Source: an uncultured Ruminococcus sp.
GTDB lineage: Bacteria; Bacillota; Clostridia; Oscillospirales; Acutalibacteraceae
NCBI GenBank assembly: GCA_958403905.1
Contig: CATXZD010000001.1
Span: forward strand, 186,001-250,000
DNA: 64,000 bases
Direction of reading: 5' to 3'
The position numbers and the translations under genes were made by a program. Every line of letters starts with the position of its first letter. The stretch's first letter is position 1. The notes under the pieces are model-generated. The model worked only from the letters and a program-made list of their open reading frames with translations, was not told where the DNA came from and searched no databases. Below, one piece after another: positions 34,555 through 43,025 of the stretch.

Positions 34555-36255
34555 ATGTCAGACTTGATTTTTGGAACCGGCGGTGTATGGTTCCTGATGG
34601 GTGCCGCGCTTGTATTCTTTATGCAGTGCGGTTTTGCAATGGTAGAAACAGGCTTTACAAGAGCTAAAAACGCAGGTAACATCATAATGAAAAACCTGAT
34701 GGACTTCTGTATCGGTACAGTAGTTTTCAGCCTTCTCGGTTTTGGACTTATGATGTCAGAGGACTATGTTGCAGGTTTTATCGGTATTCCTAATCTCAAT
34801 ATGTTCACTGACTGGGCAAACTTTAATTGGAACAACTTCGTATTCCAGCTTGTATTCTGTGCTACAGCAGCTACAATAGTTTCAGGTGCTATGGCAGAGC
34901 GTACAAAATTTTCAACATACTGCATCTACAGCGCAGTTATTTCACTTTTCGTTTATCCTGTTGAAGCAGGCTGGGTTTGGAACTCACAAGGCTGGCTCTG
35001 CCAGATGGGTTATGTTGACTTTGCAGGTTCATCAGTAATTCATATGGTCGGCGGTGTTTCGGCACTTATCGGTGCTTCAATGCTTGGCGCTCGTATCGGC
35101 AAATACGGTAAAAACGGTAAGGTAAACGCTATTCCCGGTCACAGCATCACACTCGGCGCACTCGGTGTATTCGTTCTCTGGTTTGGTTGGTACGGCTTTA
35201 ACGGTGCAGCAGCAAAAGACGGCGCTTATCTCGGTCAGATTTTCCTTACAACAACAGTTGCTCCCGCAGTTGCTACAGTTACAACAATGATTTTAACTTG
35301 GATAAAGAACGGCAAGCCTGATGTTTCAATGTGCCTTAACGGTTCACTTGCAGGTCTTGTAGGTGTAACAGCAGGTTGTGCAGACGTTGACGCACTCGGC
35401 GCAGCAATCATAGGTCTTGTTTCCGGTATTCTTATTGTAGTTGCAGTTGAATTTGTTGATATTAAACTTAAGGTAGACGACCCCGTTGGCGCATTCGGCG
35501 TTCACGGTGTAAATGGTATCTGGGGCGGTCTTGCAGTTGGTCTTTTTGCAACAGGTAAAGGTCAGGACGGCGTAACAGGTCTTTTCTACGGCGGTGGCTT
35601 TACACAGCTTGGCATTCAGGCTCTTGGTGTTGTTTCAATTATCGGATGGACTGTAGTTTGTATGTTAATCGTATTCTTTGTTCTTAAAAAGACAATCGGC
35701 CTCCGTGTTACAAAGGACGAGGAAATGAAGGGCCTCGACGTTACAGAGCATGGTCTTATCAGTGCATATGCAGACTTTATGCCCATCGGCGTTGGCACAG
35801 CTTCACTTGACGAAACATTTGATGTTGAAGGCAGCGTGCCTGTTACTCAGGCTGTTCCCGTACAGCTCGCAGGTAAATACAGTGTTGCTTCCGACGGTGT
35901 TAAGATTACAAAGATTGACATTCTTCTTAAGCAGTCAAAGCTTGAAGCTCTCAAGGAAGAAATGGATAAACTCGGCATTACAGGTATGACGGTTTCACAG
36001 GTGCTCGGTTGCGGTGCTCAGAAGGGCAAGGCAGAGTACTACAGAGGTGTTGCTATTGAAAGTAACCTCCTGCCGAAGATGAAGGTAGAAATCGTAGTTT
36101 GCAAGGTGCCTGTAAAGGCTGTTGTAGACGCTGCTGTTAAGGCTCTTTACACAGGTCACATCGGAGATGGTAAAATCTTCATTTACGATGTTGAAGACGT
36201 TGTAAAGGTTAGAACAGGTGAAACAGGTTACGATGCAATGCAGGATGTTGAGTAA
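34555..36255 (+). CDS. amt: Ammonium transporter with C-terminal PII domain (Amt-GlnK fusion)
   Basis: The protein has 566 residues. The start at 34555 follows SD AAGAGGAGAG; in-frame codons further upstream lie in the attenuator. Residues 1-410 are the Amt channel with motifs FFMQCGFAMVETGFTRAKN, DFAGSSVIHMVGGVSALIGA, FGWYGFNG and DDPVGAFGVHGVNGIWGGLA. Residues about 445-566 are a PII-like domain: VKITKIDILLKQSKLEALKE, then the T-loop GAQKGKAEYYRGV, then LLPKMKVEIVVCKVPVKAVV and GDGKIFIYDVEDVVKVRTGE. Normally Amt and GlnK are separate proteins and GlnK plugs the channel in response to ADP/ATP and 2-oxoglutarate; here the regulator is tethered. The gene lies downstream of glutamine synthetase. 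Confidence 0.93.
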   Translation: MSDLIFGTGGVWFLMGAALVFFMQCGFAMVETGFTRAKNAGNIIMKNLMDFCIGTVVFSLLGFGLMMSEDYVAGFIGIPNLNMFTDWANFNWNNFVFQLVFCATAATIVSGAMAERTKFSTYCIYSAVISLFVYPVEAGWVWNSQGWLCQMGYVDFAGSSVIHMVGGVSALIGASMLGARIGKYGKNGKVNAIPGHSITLGALGVFVLWFGWYGFNGAAAKDGAYLGQIFLTTTVAPAVATVTTMILTWIKNGKPDVSMCLNGSLAGLVGVTAGCADVDALGAAIIGLVSGILIVVAVEFVDIKLKVDDPVGAFGVHGVNGIWGGLAVGLFATGKGQDGVTGLFYGGGFTQLGIQALGVVSIIGWTVVCMLIVFFVLKKTIGLRVTKDEEMKGLDVTEHGLISAYADFMPIGVGTASLDETFDVEGSVPVTQAVPVQLAGKYSVASDGVKITKIDILLKQSKLEALKEEMDKLGITGMTVSQVLGCGAQKGKAEYYRGVAIESNLLPKMKVEIVVCKVPVKAVVDAAVKALYTGHIGDGKIFIYDVEDVVKVRTGETGYDAMQDVE

Positions 36256-36290
36256 TTAAGCTTTAACCTATCCTTTTTAATTCACATAAA

Positions 36291-36336
36291 CCAAAGCCCT
36301 CGGTACGGCGTTAGCAGTACTGAGGGCTTTGGCGTT
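36291..36336 (+). terminator. Terminator of the ammonium transporter gene
   Basis: CCAAAGCCCTCGGTAC pairs with GTACTGAGGGCTTTGG over 16 bp with one G-U; the tail is CGTTTATA, so U-content is modest. Confidence 0.75.
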
Positions 36337-36349
36337 TATAACAATTCTC

Positions 36350-36378
36350 TTGATAACTGTTATAATTAATGATAAAAT
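36350..36378 (+). promoter_or_regulatory. Promoter of the rRNA methyltransferase gene
   Basis: TTGATA, 17 bp, TAAAAT, about 75 nt before the start codon. A TATAAT also occurs within the spacer. Confidence 0.5.
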
Positions 36379-36453
36379 AAAATATATAGTAATTTTTGCT
36401 TGTGTTTTCGCAATAATGTAAGCAAAACAACAAGCAGAATAAAGAGGTTTGTT

Positions 36454-37620
36454 ATGAACAGTAATGATAATATAAGAAACAGTAGCTGTCCCGTATATAA
36501 AAAATGCGGAGGTTGTCAGTTGCAGAATCTTTCATACCCCGAACAGTTGAAATTCAAGCAGAATAAGGTTGAGCGGTTGTTAAAAAACTTTTGCAAGGTT
36601 GAGCCGATAATCGGAATGGAAAATCCCTATCACTACCGTAACAAGGTGCAGGCGGCTTTTTACACCGACAGACGGGGTAAAATTATTTCGGGAGTTTACC
36701 AGTCGGGAACACATCACGTAGTCGGTATTGATTCGTGCCAGACAGAGGACGTTATTGCTGATAAAATTATTGTTGCGGTGCGTAAGCTTTTGCCGTCATT
36801 TAAAATGACAACCTACAATGAGGATACAGGCAAAGGCTTTTTGCGGCATATTCTTGTTAAAAGAGGTTTTGCGACAAATCAGATTATGCTCGTGCTTGTT
36901 ACGGGAACGCCTGTTTTTCCGTCAAAAAATAATTTTGTAAAGGCGATTTTAAAGCAGTTTCCGGAGATAACGACTATCATTCAGAATGTAAATAACTATA
37001 ACACAAATCTTGTTTTGGGCAATAATCAGAAGGTTCTGTACGGCAAGGGTTATATTGAGGACATTCTGTGCAACTGTCGTTTCAGAATTTCTCCGAAGAG
37101 CTTTTATCAAATTAACCCCGTTCAGACCGAAGTGCTTTACAATACGGCTATGGAGTACGCTGACTTAAATGGCAATGAAACCGTGCTTGATACCTACTGC
37201 GGAATCGGTACAATCGGAATTGTAGCCGCTAAAAGGGGAGCAGGTAGAGTAGTAGGAGTTGAGCTTAACGGAGATGCTGTCAGAGATGCGATTGTAAACG
37301 CAAGGGCAAATAATTTGAATAATATCCGTTTTTACAAGGGTGACGCAGGAGAGTTTATGTACGAAGTGTCAGATGAGGACGAAAAGCCCGACGTTGTGTT
37401 TATGGACCCGCCGAGAGCCGGAAGCGACACAAAATTCCTCGATTCACTTATAAAAATGTCGCCCGAAACGGTGGTATACGTTTCCTGCAACCCCGAAACG
37501 CTTGCAAGAGATTTGAATTACCTTTCAAAGAACAGCGACTATAAGGTGGGTAAAATCCAACCCGTAGATATGTTCCCACACACCGCTCACATAGAGTGCG
37601 TAGTTTTGATGTCGAGGTAA
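36454..37620 (+). CDS. 23S rRNA (uracil-5-)-methyltransferase, RumA/RlmD type
   Basis: The protein has 388 residues; start 36454 follows SD AAAGAGGT. The N-terminal CPVYKKCGGCQLQNLSYPEQ provides the [4Fe-4S] cysteines of the RlmD/RlmCD group. The SAM-binding motifs DTYCGIGTIGIVAAKRGA (about 245-262) and VFMDPPRAG and the catalytic Cys in VVYVSCNPETLARDL are intact. The short C-terminus HTAHIECVVLMSR is intact, yet a second copy of that end lies 350 nt downstream as a relic. It methylates C5 of specific uridines in 23S rRNA. Confidence 0.9.
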   Translation: MNSNDNIRNSSCPVYKKCGGCQLQNLSYPEQLKFKQNKVERLLKNFCKVEPIIGMENPYHYRNKVQAAFYTDRRGKIISGVYQSGTHHVVGIDSCQTEDVIADKIIVAVRKLLPSFKMTTYNEDTGKGFLRHILVKRGFATNQIMLVLVTGTPVFPSKNNFVKAILKQFPEITTIIQNVNNYNTNLVLGNNQKVLYGKGYIEDILCNCRFRISPKSFYQINPVQTEVLYNTAMEYADLNGNETVLDTYCGIGTIGIVAAKRGAGRVVGVELNGDAVRDAIVNARANNLNNIRFYKGDAGEFMYEVSDEDEKPDVVFMDPPRAGSDTKFLDSLIKMSPETVVYVSCNPETLARDLNYLSKNSDYKVGKIQPVDMFPHTAHIECVVLMSR

Positions 37621-37623
37621 ATT

Positions 37624-37956
37624 ATGAAGACGGTTACTATATGTGGAAGTATGAAATTTGAAAAAGAAATGCAACGAATAGCATTTCTATTAGAAACGAA
37701 ACACAACTTAAATGTTTTACAATGCGTATATAATACGGATAATTTGGAAATTTCACAGATGGAGAGAAGTTTTCTCGAAAAAGCACATCTTAAGAAAATT
37801 GAACTCTCGGATGCTATTTATGTTGTTGATATTCAAGGATACATTGGCAATCAGGTTTCAAAAGAAATAGAGTTTGCTAAAAGTAAGGGAAAAGAAATTA
37901 TACTTCATTCAGAGCATGGCATTGAAATGTTTTCTCATACAACCAAAGACATTTAA
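37624..37956 (+). CDS. Small nucleotide/nucleoside deoxyribosyltransferase-like protein
   Basis: The protein has 110 residues. The start TVTICGSMKFEKEMQRIAFL and the later SDAIYVVDIQGYIGNQVSKEIEFAKSKG-like stretch (about 61-88) match the Rossmann-like pattern of nucleoside 2-deoxyribosyltransferase / DUF4406-type proteins: a GS loop after strand 1 and a D...G.G....E motif. It starts 4 nt after the methyltransferase stop codon with no separate promoter. It is inserted between that gene and a relic of the same gene's 3' end, which suggests recent arrival. The substrate is unknown. Confidence 0.6.
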   Translation: MKTVTICGSMKFEKEMQRIAFLLETKHNLNVLQCVYNTDNLEISQMERSFLEKAHLKKIELSDAIYVVDIQGYIGNQVSKEIEFAKSKGKEIILHSEHGIEMFSHTTKDI

Positions 37957-37974
37957 TATGATTCCTATCATCTT

Positions 37975-38031
37975 ATGCCACATCGAGTGCGTGGTGTTGA
38001 TAACAAGGGTTGAAAATGAATTAAAAAATTG
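37975..38031 (+). pseudogene. Relic of an rRNA uracil methyltransferase 3' end
   Basis: Translation gives PHIECVVLITRVENELKN and a stop, matching the C-terminal consensus of TrmA/RlmD proteins (HxECVVLxxR) and the end of the intact gene (HIECVVLMSR at about 37588-37617). No upstream part of the gene is present. The relic shows that DNA containing the 37624-37956 gene was inserted into, or recombined with, the end of the methyltransferase gene. Confidence 0.6.
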
Positions 38032-38052
38032 AAATTTATGGGGGCAAAAATT

Positions 38053-38511
38053 ATGTGCTTAATTTGCGATAGAATTGAAATGATTAAAAATGGAACAAAC
38101 CCGTATTTTGTAAAAGAACTTGAAACTGGTTATGTTGTGATTGGCGATAATCAACATTTTAAGGGATATACCTTATTTCTTTGCAAAAAGCATAAGACAG
38201 AATTGTTTTATTTAGATAAGGAATTTGCAGCTAAATTTATGCAGGAAATGATTACAGTTGCACAGGCAGTAAAAAATGCTTTCAATGCCGAAAAAATGAA
38301 TTATGAATGCCTAGGGCAAGGTGACGCTCATTTGCATTGGCATTTGTTTCCGAGAATCAGCGGTGACATTGAGAATTACGGGAATCAAGGCAAAGGCCCG
38401 GTATGGTGGTATCCTATGGACAAGATGTACAACGATGAAAACCGACCGACAGAAAAAGAACTTGAAAAAATGAAATCGGCATTGTCGTACGAACTTGATA
38501 GATTAATATAA
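38053..38511 (+). CDS. HIT-family nucleotide-binding protein
   Basis: The protein has 152 residues from the ATG at 38053, which follows GGGGG by 8 nt; ATG 38038 is an alternative. The CLICDRIEMI start is a zinc-ribbon-like CxxC typical of HIT hydrolases, and the histidine triad HLHWHLFPR (about 97-105) is intact. The family hydrolyses or transfers nucleotidyl groups. The C-terminal region after the triad (KGPVWWYPMDKMYNDENRP) is seen in a clostridial subgroup. The exact substrate is unknown. Confidence 0.82.
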   Translation: MCLICDRIEMIKNGTNPYFVKELETGYVVIGDNQHFKGYTLFLCKKHKTELFYLDKEFAAKFMQEMITVAQAVKNAFNAEKMNYECLGQGDAHLHWHLFPRISGDIENYGNQGKGPVWWYPMDKMYNDENRPTEKELEKMKSALSYELDRLI

Positions 38512-38555
38512 TAAAGCCGAATTATAAATTGCAATTTTAGTCGGAAGTGCAGCGA

Positions 38556-39488
38556 ATGAATAAACAACCAATATTAAAATTTACAAGTGAAAATTTAGTA
38601 AGGTATCTGCTTTGTATTGCTATGGTATTTCTTATGTGCGTTGCTGCGGATATTTCAGAAGAAAAAGAAATAATATTTCCCGAAATAGCAGCGCTGACGG
38701 TTGGTGCGTGGTTACTGCCGCAAAGTCCTTGGCGGGTTTCACGCTTGAGAATGGTTATTTTAATGACGCTTTCTGCCGTTATGGGGATTATAGTTGTAAG
38801 GTTTATTACGGTTTGTATGCCGATTAAATTACTTATAGGCTTTGTGTTTGCCGCCGTATGCCTGACATTATCAGACACAACGATATACCCCATAATTTCC
38901 GCCTGTATTTTGCCTATAATGATGAATACCGAAAGCATAGTTTATCCTCTTTCGGTGCTTGCAATGACAACAATAATTGCTCTTGTGAATTATGTTATGG
39001 AAAAAGCAGGAATAAACAAAAAGCTTAATTATAGTTTTCAAAAGCCGGATGTTAAGTCCTCCATGACTCTCTGGATAAAACGCACAGTGATTTTTTCATC
39101 GGCATTGCTCCTCGCTGTTATTACAGGGGAGTATCTTCTTTTAGCTCCTCCTCTTATTGTAACTTTTGTGGAGTTTTCGTCTTACATAAGCTCCAAAAAA
39201 CCTTTGGCAACGCTTGTTTGTGTCGGTGTTTCCGCAATAGCAGGATTCGGAGCACGGTGCCTTATGGAGTTTTGCTCGCTTCCGCTGTGGCTGTGCGCTT
39301 GCATTGCTATGCTTGCACTGTTCATAATCTTTGCAGCAACAGGCAAAACATTTCCTCCGTCAGGGGCAATAACGCTTTTGCCGCTTATTATTTCAAGCGA
39401 CAAAATATTTTTATATCCCGTTGAAATAATCATAGGCTGTTCTTTGCTTATAGGACTTGACAGGCTGTTTTTTTATGGCGGAGAATAA
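38556..39488 (+). CDS. HPP-like integral membrane protein
   Basis: The protein has 310 residues with about nine hydrophobic segments in two similar halves separated by a cytoplasmic-looking loop near residue 160. The second half contains GKTFPPSGAITLLPLIIS, resembling the HPP motif of that transporter-like family; the first half has FPEIAALTVGAWLLP and a degenerate equivalent. Start ATG at 38556; a GTG three codons upstream is less likely. It is 44 nt after the HIT gene. HPP proteins have been linked to nitrite transport in plants and cyanobacteria, but no function can be assigned here. Confidence 0.55.
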   Translation: MNKQPILKFTSENLVRYLLCIAMVFLMCVAADISEEKEIIFPEIAALTVGAWLLPQSPWRVSRLRMVILMTLSAVMGIIVVRFITVCMPIKLLIGFVFAAVCLTLSDTTIYPIISACILPIMMNTESIVYPLSVLAMTTIIALVNYVMEKAGINKKLNYSFQKPDVKSSMTLWIKRTVIFSSALLLAVITGEYLLLAPPLIVTFVEFSSYISSKKPLATLVCVGVSAIAGFGARCLMEFCSLPLWLCACIAMLALFIIFAATGKTFPPSGAITLLPLIISSDKIFLYPVEIIIGCSLLIGLDRLFFYGGE

Positions 39489-39625
39489 GTAAAAATAAAT
39501 TTCTGCATTTTTATACGCAAAAATTCTCTAAAAATCTTGACAATCAAAGAGCAGATATATTAAAGTAATTTTAAAACAACCACTATTGTGGAAAAATATA
39601 ATAATTAATAGGAGAGGGAAACAAT

Positions 39626-40612
39626 ATGAGTATTAAGATTGGTATTTTAGGTTATGGTAACCTTGGACGCGGCGTAGAATGTGCTTTGAAGCAGAATGAT
39701 GATATGGAGCTCAAGGCAGTTTTTACACGCCGTAATCCGAACAAGGTTAGTATTTTAACAGAGAGTGCAAAGGTGTACCATATTGATGATATTTTAATGC
39801 ACAAGGATGAAATTGATGTATTAATTATCTGCGGAGGAAGTGCGACAGACCTTCCGGTGCAGACACCGGAATATGCAAAGTATTTCAATGTAATCGACAG
39901 CTTTGACACTCACGCAAAGATTCCGGAGCATTTTGCAAACGTGGATAAGAGCGCACAGGAATCCGGCAAAATTGGTATTATTTCTGTAGGTTGGGATCCC
40001 GGAATGTTTTCATTAAACAGAGTTTATGCGAACGCAATTCTGACTGACGGTAAGGACTATACATTTTGGGGTAAAGGTGTAAGTCAGGGACACTCTGATG
40101 CAATCAGAAGAATTGAAGGCGTAAAAGATGCAAGACAGTATACAATACCTGTTCCAAAGGCTTTAGAGCAGGTAAGAAACGGAGAAACGCCTGAACTTTC
40201 AACACGAGAGAAGCACACCAGAGAGTGCTTTGTTGTGGCAGATGAGGGAGCAGACCTTGCAAGAATTGAGAAAGAAATCAAGGAAATGCCAAATTACTTT
40301 GCAGATTATGACGTAACAGTGCATTTTATTTCGCAGGAGGAGCTTAACAAAAATCACAGCGGAATTCCTCATGGCGGCTTTGTGATTCGCAGTGGTAAAA
40401 CAGGCTGGAATGGAGAGAATAAGCATATTATCGAGTACAGCTTAAAATTAGACTCAAATCCGGAGTTTACATCATGTGTTCTTGTTGCTTATGCAAGAGC
40501 AGCATATCGTATGAACAAAGAAGGACAGAAAGGTTGCAAGACTGTATTTGATGTTGCACCTGCTTATCTGTGCAGACAGAGTGGCGAAGAACTGAGAAAA
40601 CATATGCTATAA
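39626..40612 (+). CDS. ddh: meso-Diaminopimelate dehydrogenase
   Basis: The protein has 328 residues. The Rossmann motif GILGYGNLGRGVECAL (about 6-21), CGGSATDLP, DSFDTHAKIPEH, SVGWDPGMFSLNRVYA and FWGKGVSQGHSDAIRRIEGV are those of Ddh. It catalyses the NADPH-dependent reversible amination of L-2-amino-6-oxopimelate to meso-diaminopimelate in one step. SD TAGGAGAGG precedes the ATG. The window also encodes DapL and DapF, so two routes to meso-diaminopimelate coexist. An upstream TTGACA (39537-39542) suggests its own promoter although the -10 is unclear. Confidence 0.94.
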   Translation: MSIKIGILGYGNLGRGVECALKQNDDMELKAVFTRRNPNKVSILTESAKVYHIDDILMHKDEIDVLIICGGSATDLPVQTPEYAKYFNVIDSFDTHAKIPEHFANVDKSAQESGKIGIISVGWDPGMFSLNRVYANAILTDGKDYTFWGKGVSQGHSDAIRRIEGVKDARQYTIPVPKALEQVRNGETPELSTREKHTRECFVVADEGADLARIEKEIKEMPNYFADYDVTVHFISQEELNKNHSGIPHGGFVIRSGKTGWNGENKHIIEYSLKLDSNPEFTSCVLVAYARAAYRMNKEGQKGCKTVFDVAPAYLCRQSGEELRKHML

Positions 40613-40671
40613 AAGCAGAAAATTTGCATTATCCATAGCGTGGTGTTCATGCCAAAATAGGAGGACTGACT

Positions 40672-41160
40672 ATGAGCTTTGATTGCGAATTTACTAAAGA
40701 AAATAATTGGTTTAAATATCGTGTAGGTGCGATTATTATAGAAAACGGCTGTGTTTTATTTGCCGGCAACTCAAGTGAGGATTATTTGTATTCCGTTGGC
40801 GGCGGGGTTCATATGGGAGAAACTGCTGAAGACGCGGTAAAACGTGAGGTTTATGAAGAAACGGGCATACACTATGAAATTGACAGACTTGCTGTTGTTC
40901 ATGAAAATTTCTTTAATGAGAACAGTGGTTCTCTAAAGAATCTGGAATGTCACGAAATCAGTTTGTATTTTATAATGAAACCTAAAGGTACACAAAAATT
41001 GGACAGCAACAGCTATACACGTTTTGGTGATAAAGAAGAAATGCATTGGATACCGATTGAAGATTTGGACAAATATAAAGCGTTCCCTACGTTTTTAAAA
41101 GAGTATCTGAGTAAAGAACACTGCGGAATAGAACATATTATTACAGATGAGAGAAAGTAG
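40672..41160 (+). CDS. NUDIX hydrolase
   Basis: The protein has 162 residues. The Nudix box is complete: GGGVHMGETAEDAVKREVYE followed by ETGI (about 43-66), matching GX5EX7REUXEEXGU. The N-terminus FKYRVGAIIIENGCVLFAGN is the first beta strand of the fold. SD AGGAGG lies 8 nt before the ATG. It is 59 nt after ddh. Substrate (nucleotide diphosphate derivative) is unknown. Confidence 0.88.
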   Translation: MSFDCEFTKENNWFKYRVGAIIIENGCVLFAGNSSEDYLYSVGGGVHMGETAEDAVKREVYEETGIHYEIDRLAVVHENFFNENSGSLKNLECHEISLYFIMKPKGTQKLDSNSYTRFGDKEEMHWIPIEDLDKYKAFPTFLKEYLSKEHCGIEHIITDERK

Positions 41161-41324
41161 TTTGAAACAGAGTTTGCAAATAAATATATTTGGAGATGTT
41201 GGATTTCATATAACGGAAGCTAAAGAAGCATACCGAAAGTGAGAAAGTCGAAGGAAAGATTCATCATTATTTAATTGTGGCTGAAAAAATAAAGAAAATA
41301 TTAAAAATCCCCCTGCGTGATATA

Positions 41325-41355
41325 TTGCTTGTTACGTTGCGTAATGTAGTAAAAT
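41325..41355 (+). promoter_or_regulatory. MerR-type promoter with 19-bp spacer and central palindrome
   Basis: TTGCTT and TAAAAT are separated by 19 bp, the long spacing characteristic of MerR-activated promoters. The spacer contains the palindrome TTACG-TTG-CGTAA (41332-41344), the expected operator position. It lies 26 nt upstream of the MerR gene start, suggesting autoregulation of the MerR-CPBP operon. Confidence 0.7.
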
Positions 41356-41380
41356 ACGGCAATGTAAGGAGGTGAACGCT

Positions 41381-42124
41381 ATGTCAAAATACACGACCGG
41401 AGAAATTGCAAAGCTGTGTGATGTGTCCGTCAGAACCGTTCAATATTATGATTCGAGAAATATTCTCGTTCCCACCGAATTGTCGGAGGGAGGACGCAGA
41501 CTTTATTCGGAAGATGACCTTAAGCGAATGAGAGTTATCTGTTTTCTCCGCGAAGCAGGCTTTTCAATTAACAGTATCGGAGAAGTTCTTTCAGAAGAAA
41601 ATTCTAAAAATATTGTTTCTGTTTTGGTTGAACAGCAGGAGCAAACGCTTAAAGAAGAACTTAATGAAAGGCAGAAAAAACTTGATATGCTGAAAAGTAT
41701 CAAGCGGGAGCTTAAGGACGTTGAGCTTCAGCGTTTCTCGGTTGAATCTATCGGTGATATAGCGCACGTAGTGAAATACAAAAACAAACTAAAAAAGCTG
41801 AGGGCAATACTCCTAATTACCGGAATCCCCGTAAGTGTTCTTCAGTGTACATCTATTATTTTGTGGATTGCCACAGGAATATGGTGGCTTTTTGCAGTGT
41901 GGGCGTGCGTAGCTGTTATTTACGGCGTTTGGATATCAACTTACTACTTTAGTCATGTTGCGTATATTTGCCCCGAATGTCACGAGATGTTCAAACCGAA
42001 GTTTAAAGAAGCCTTTTGGGCAAATCATACGCCCAAAATGCGCCGCCTGACTTGTCCGAAATGCGGACGAAAAGGGCTTTGCATTGAGGTGTACAGTGAA
42101 AAGGAGGGAAACAATAATGGCTGA
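41381..42124 (+). CDS. Membrane-tethered MerR-family regulator with zinc-ribbon-like tail
   Basis: The protein has 247 residues; start 41381 follows AAGGAGGTGA. Residues 1-70 are a MerR winged helix (YTTGEIAKLCDVSVRTVQYY, GGRRLYSEDDLKRMRVI). Residues about 75-120 form a coiled coil rich in E and K. Two adjacent hydrophobic segments (about 145-190) predict membrane insertion. The tail has CPEC and CPKCGRKG (two CxxC pairs, about 198 and 227), a zinc-ribbon pattern. MerR effectors normally bind a soluble C-terminal domain; here sensing is probably at the membrane. It overlaps by 8 nt a CPBP-family protease-like gene, with which it forms an operon. Confidence 0.85.
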   Translation: MSKYTTGEIAKLCDVSVRTVQYYDSRNILVPTELSEGGRRLYSEDDLKRMRVICFLREAGFSINSIGEVLSEENSKNIVSVLVEQQEQTLKEELNERQKKLDMLKSIKRELKDVELQRFSVESIGDIAHVVKYKNKLKKLRAILLITGIPVSVLQCTSIILWIATGIWWLFAVWACVAVIYGVWISTYYFSHVAYICPECHEMFKPKFKEAFWANHTPKMRRLTCPKCGRKGLCIEVYSEKEGNNNG

Positions 42125-42878
42125 AATTAAGAAAGCTCTTAAATTTGCTCTCTGCCTTGTTCCGATTGCAATTGCGGCGGGAATTTTCACGGGATTGTAT
42201 TTGCTCGATACATATTCCGATGATGTTATTGCCGAGGCTACTGCTCAGCTTGGAAGCACCGGCGCTTTAGTTGCCGTAAGCACGATACAAACTGTTTTGT
42301 ATTCAGCGGTCTGTGGTTTTATCGGATATATTCTTGCCGATAAATTAGGATTATGGAAACCAATTAAATTTGAAAAAAAGAAATTGATTGTGACACTTGT
42401 TATTTCTGTTGTCGGAGGTATTCTGTTCAGCCTTGATTATTGGACCTTCGGCAATGTTATTGACGGTGTTCAATCCGCAACTGCATCAGGAATGACGCTA
42501 AGCGGCGTAATTGCTTCTGTTCTGTACGGCGGAGTTATGGAAGAAGTGATGATGCGCCTGTTCTTTATGTCATTGATTGCATTTATTATCTGGAAGCTGT
42601 TTTTCAGAAAATGTGACAACAAGAATATTCCGACAGGTGTATTTGTCGCTGCAAATATTTTGGCTGCATTGGCTTTTGCCGCAGGACATTTGCCGTCAAC
42701 TATCAGTATCTTCGGTCAGTTGACGCCATTGATTGTTATTCGTTGCTTTTTGCTTAACGGTGTTTTTGGTATGCTGTTCGGATGGCTTTACCGTAAGTAC
42801 GGTATTGTCTATTCTATGACAAGCCATGCCGTTTTTCATATAGTAAGCAAGCTGATTTGGCTTTTGTTTATTTTCTAA
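42117..42878 (+). CDS. CPBP-family intramembrane protease-like protein
   Basis: The protein has 253 residues and about seven hydrophobic segments. The start at 42117 follows SD AAGGAGGG and overlaps the MerR stop. The CPBP/Abi motifs are GVMEEVMMRLFF (Glu-Glu...Arg, about 139-150), FAAGHLPS and SHAVFH, containing the putative metal ligands. Family members process prenylated or membrane proteins, mediate bacteriocin self-immunity or anti-sigma cleavage. Linkage to a membrane-bound MerR regulator suggests the protease is either its output or acts on it. Confidence 0.87.
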   Translation: MAEIKKALKFALCLVPIAIAAGIFTGLYLLDTYSDDVIAEATAQLGSTGALVAVSTIQTVLYSAVCGFIGYILADKLGLWKPIKFEKKKLIVTLVISVVGGILFSLDYWTFGNVIDGVQSATASGMTLSGVIASVLYGGVMEEVMMRLFFMSLIAFIIWKLFFRKCDNKNIPTGVFVAANILAALAFAAGHLPSTISIFGQLTPLIVIRCFLLNGVFGMLFGWLYRKYGIVYSMTSHAVFHIVSKLIWLLFIF

Positions 42879-42897
42879 AGAAGCACTGATTAATGGT

Positions 42898-42926
42898 TTG
42901 CAAAAAACAGCAAACTGCTATATAAT
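42898..42926 (+). promoter_or_regulatory. Promoter of the BASS transporter gene
   Basis: TTGCAA, 17 bp, perfect TATAAT, about 100 nt before the start codon. The spacer and -35 contain the inverted repeat GTTTGC/GCAAAC (42897-42916). Confidence 0.6.
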
Positions 42927-43025
42927 TGATTTGGATTGCGGCTCAGCGTTGCGGACAGGGAACGTAAAACTTCTTTCGATTGCTGTTGAATCTTGTCTGA
43001 ATTGTTGATAACAGGAAGTGTTATT

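Noticed and set aside
41161..41324. Possible gene relic between the NUDIX and MerR genes
   Set aside because: Short broken frames are present but none resembles a known protein, so I do not call a pseudogene.
42887..43000. Possible degraded copy of the 167-bp palindromic element
   Set aside because: Only a short GCACTGATTAAT-like similarity to its end is seen, and no matching arm follows.
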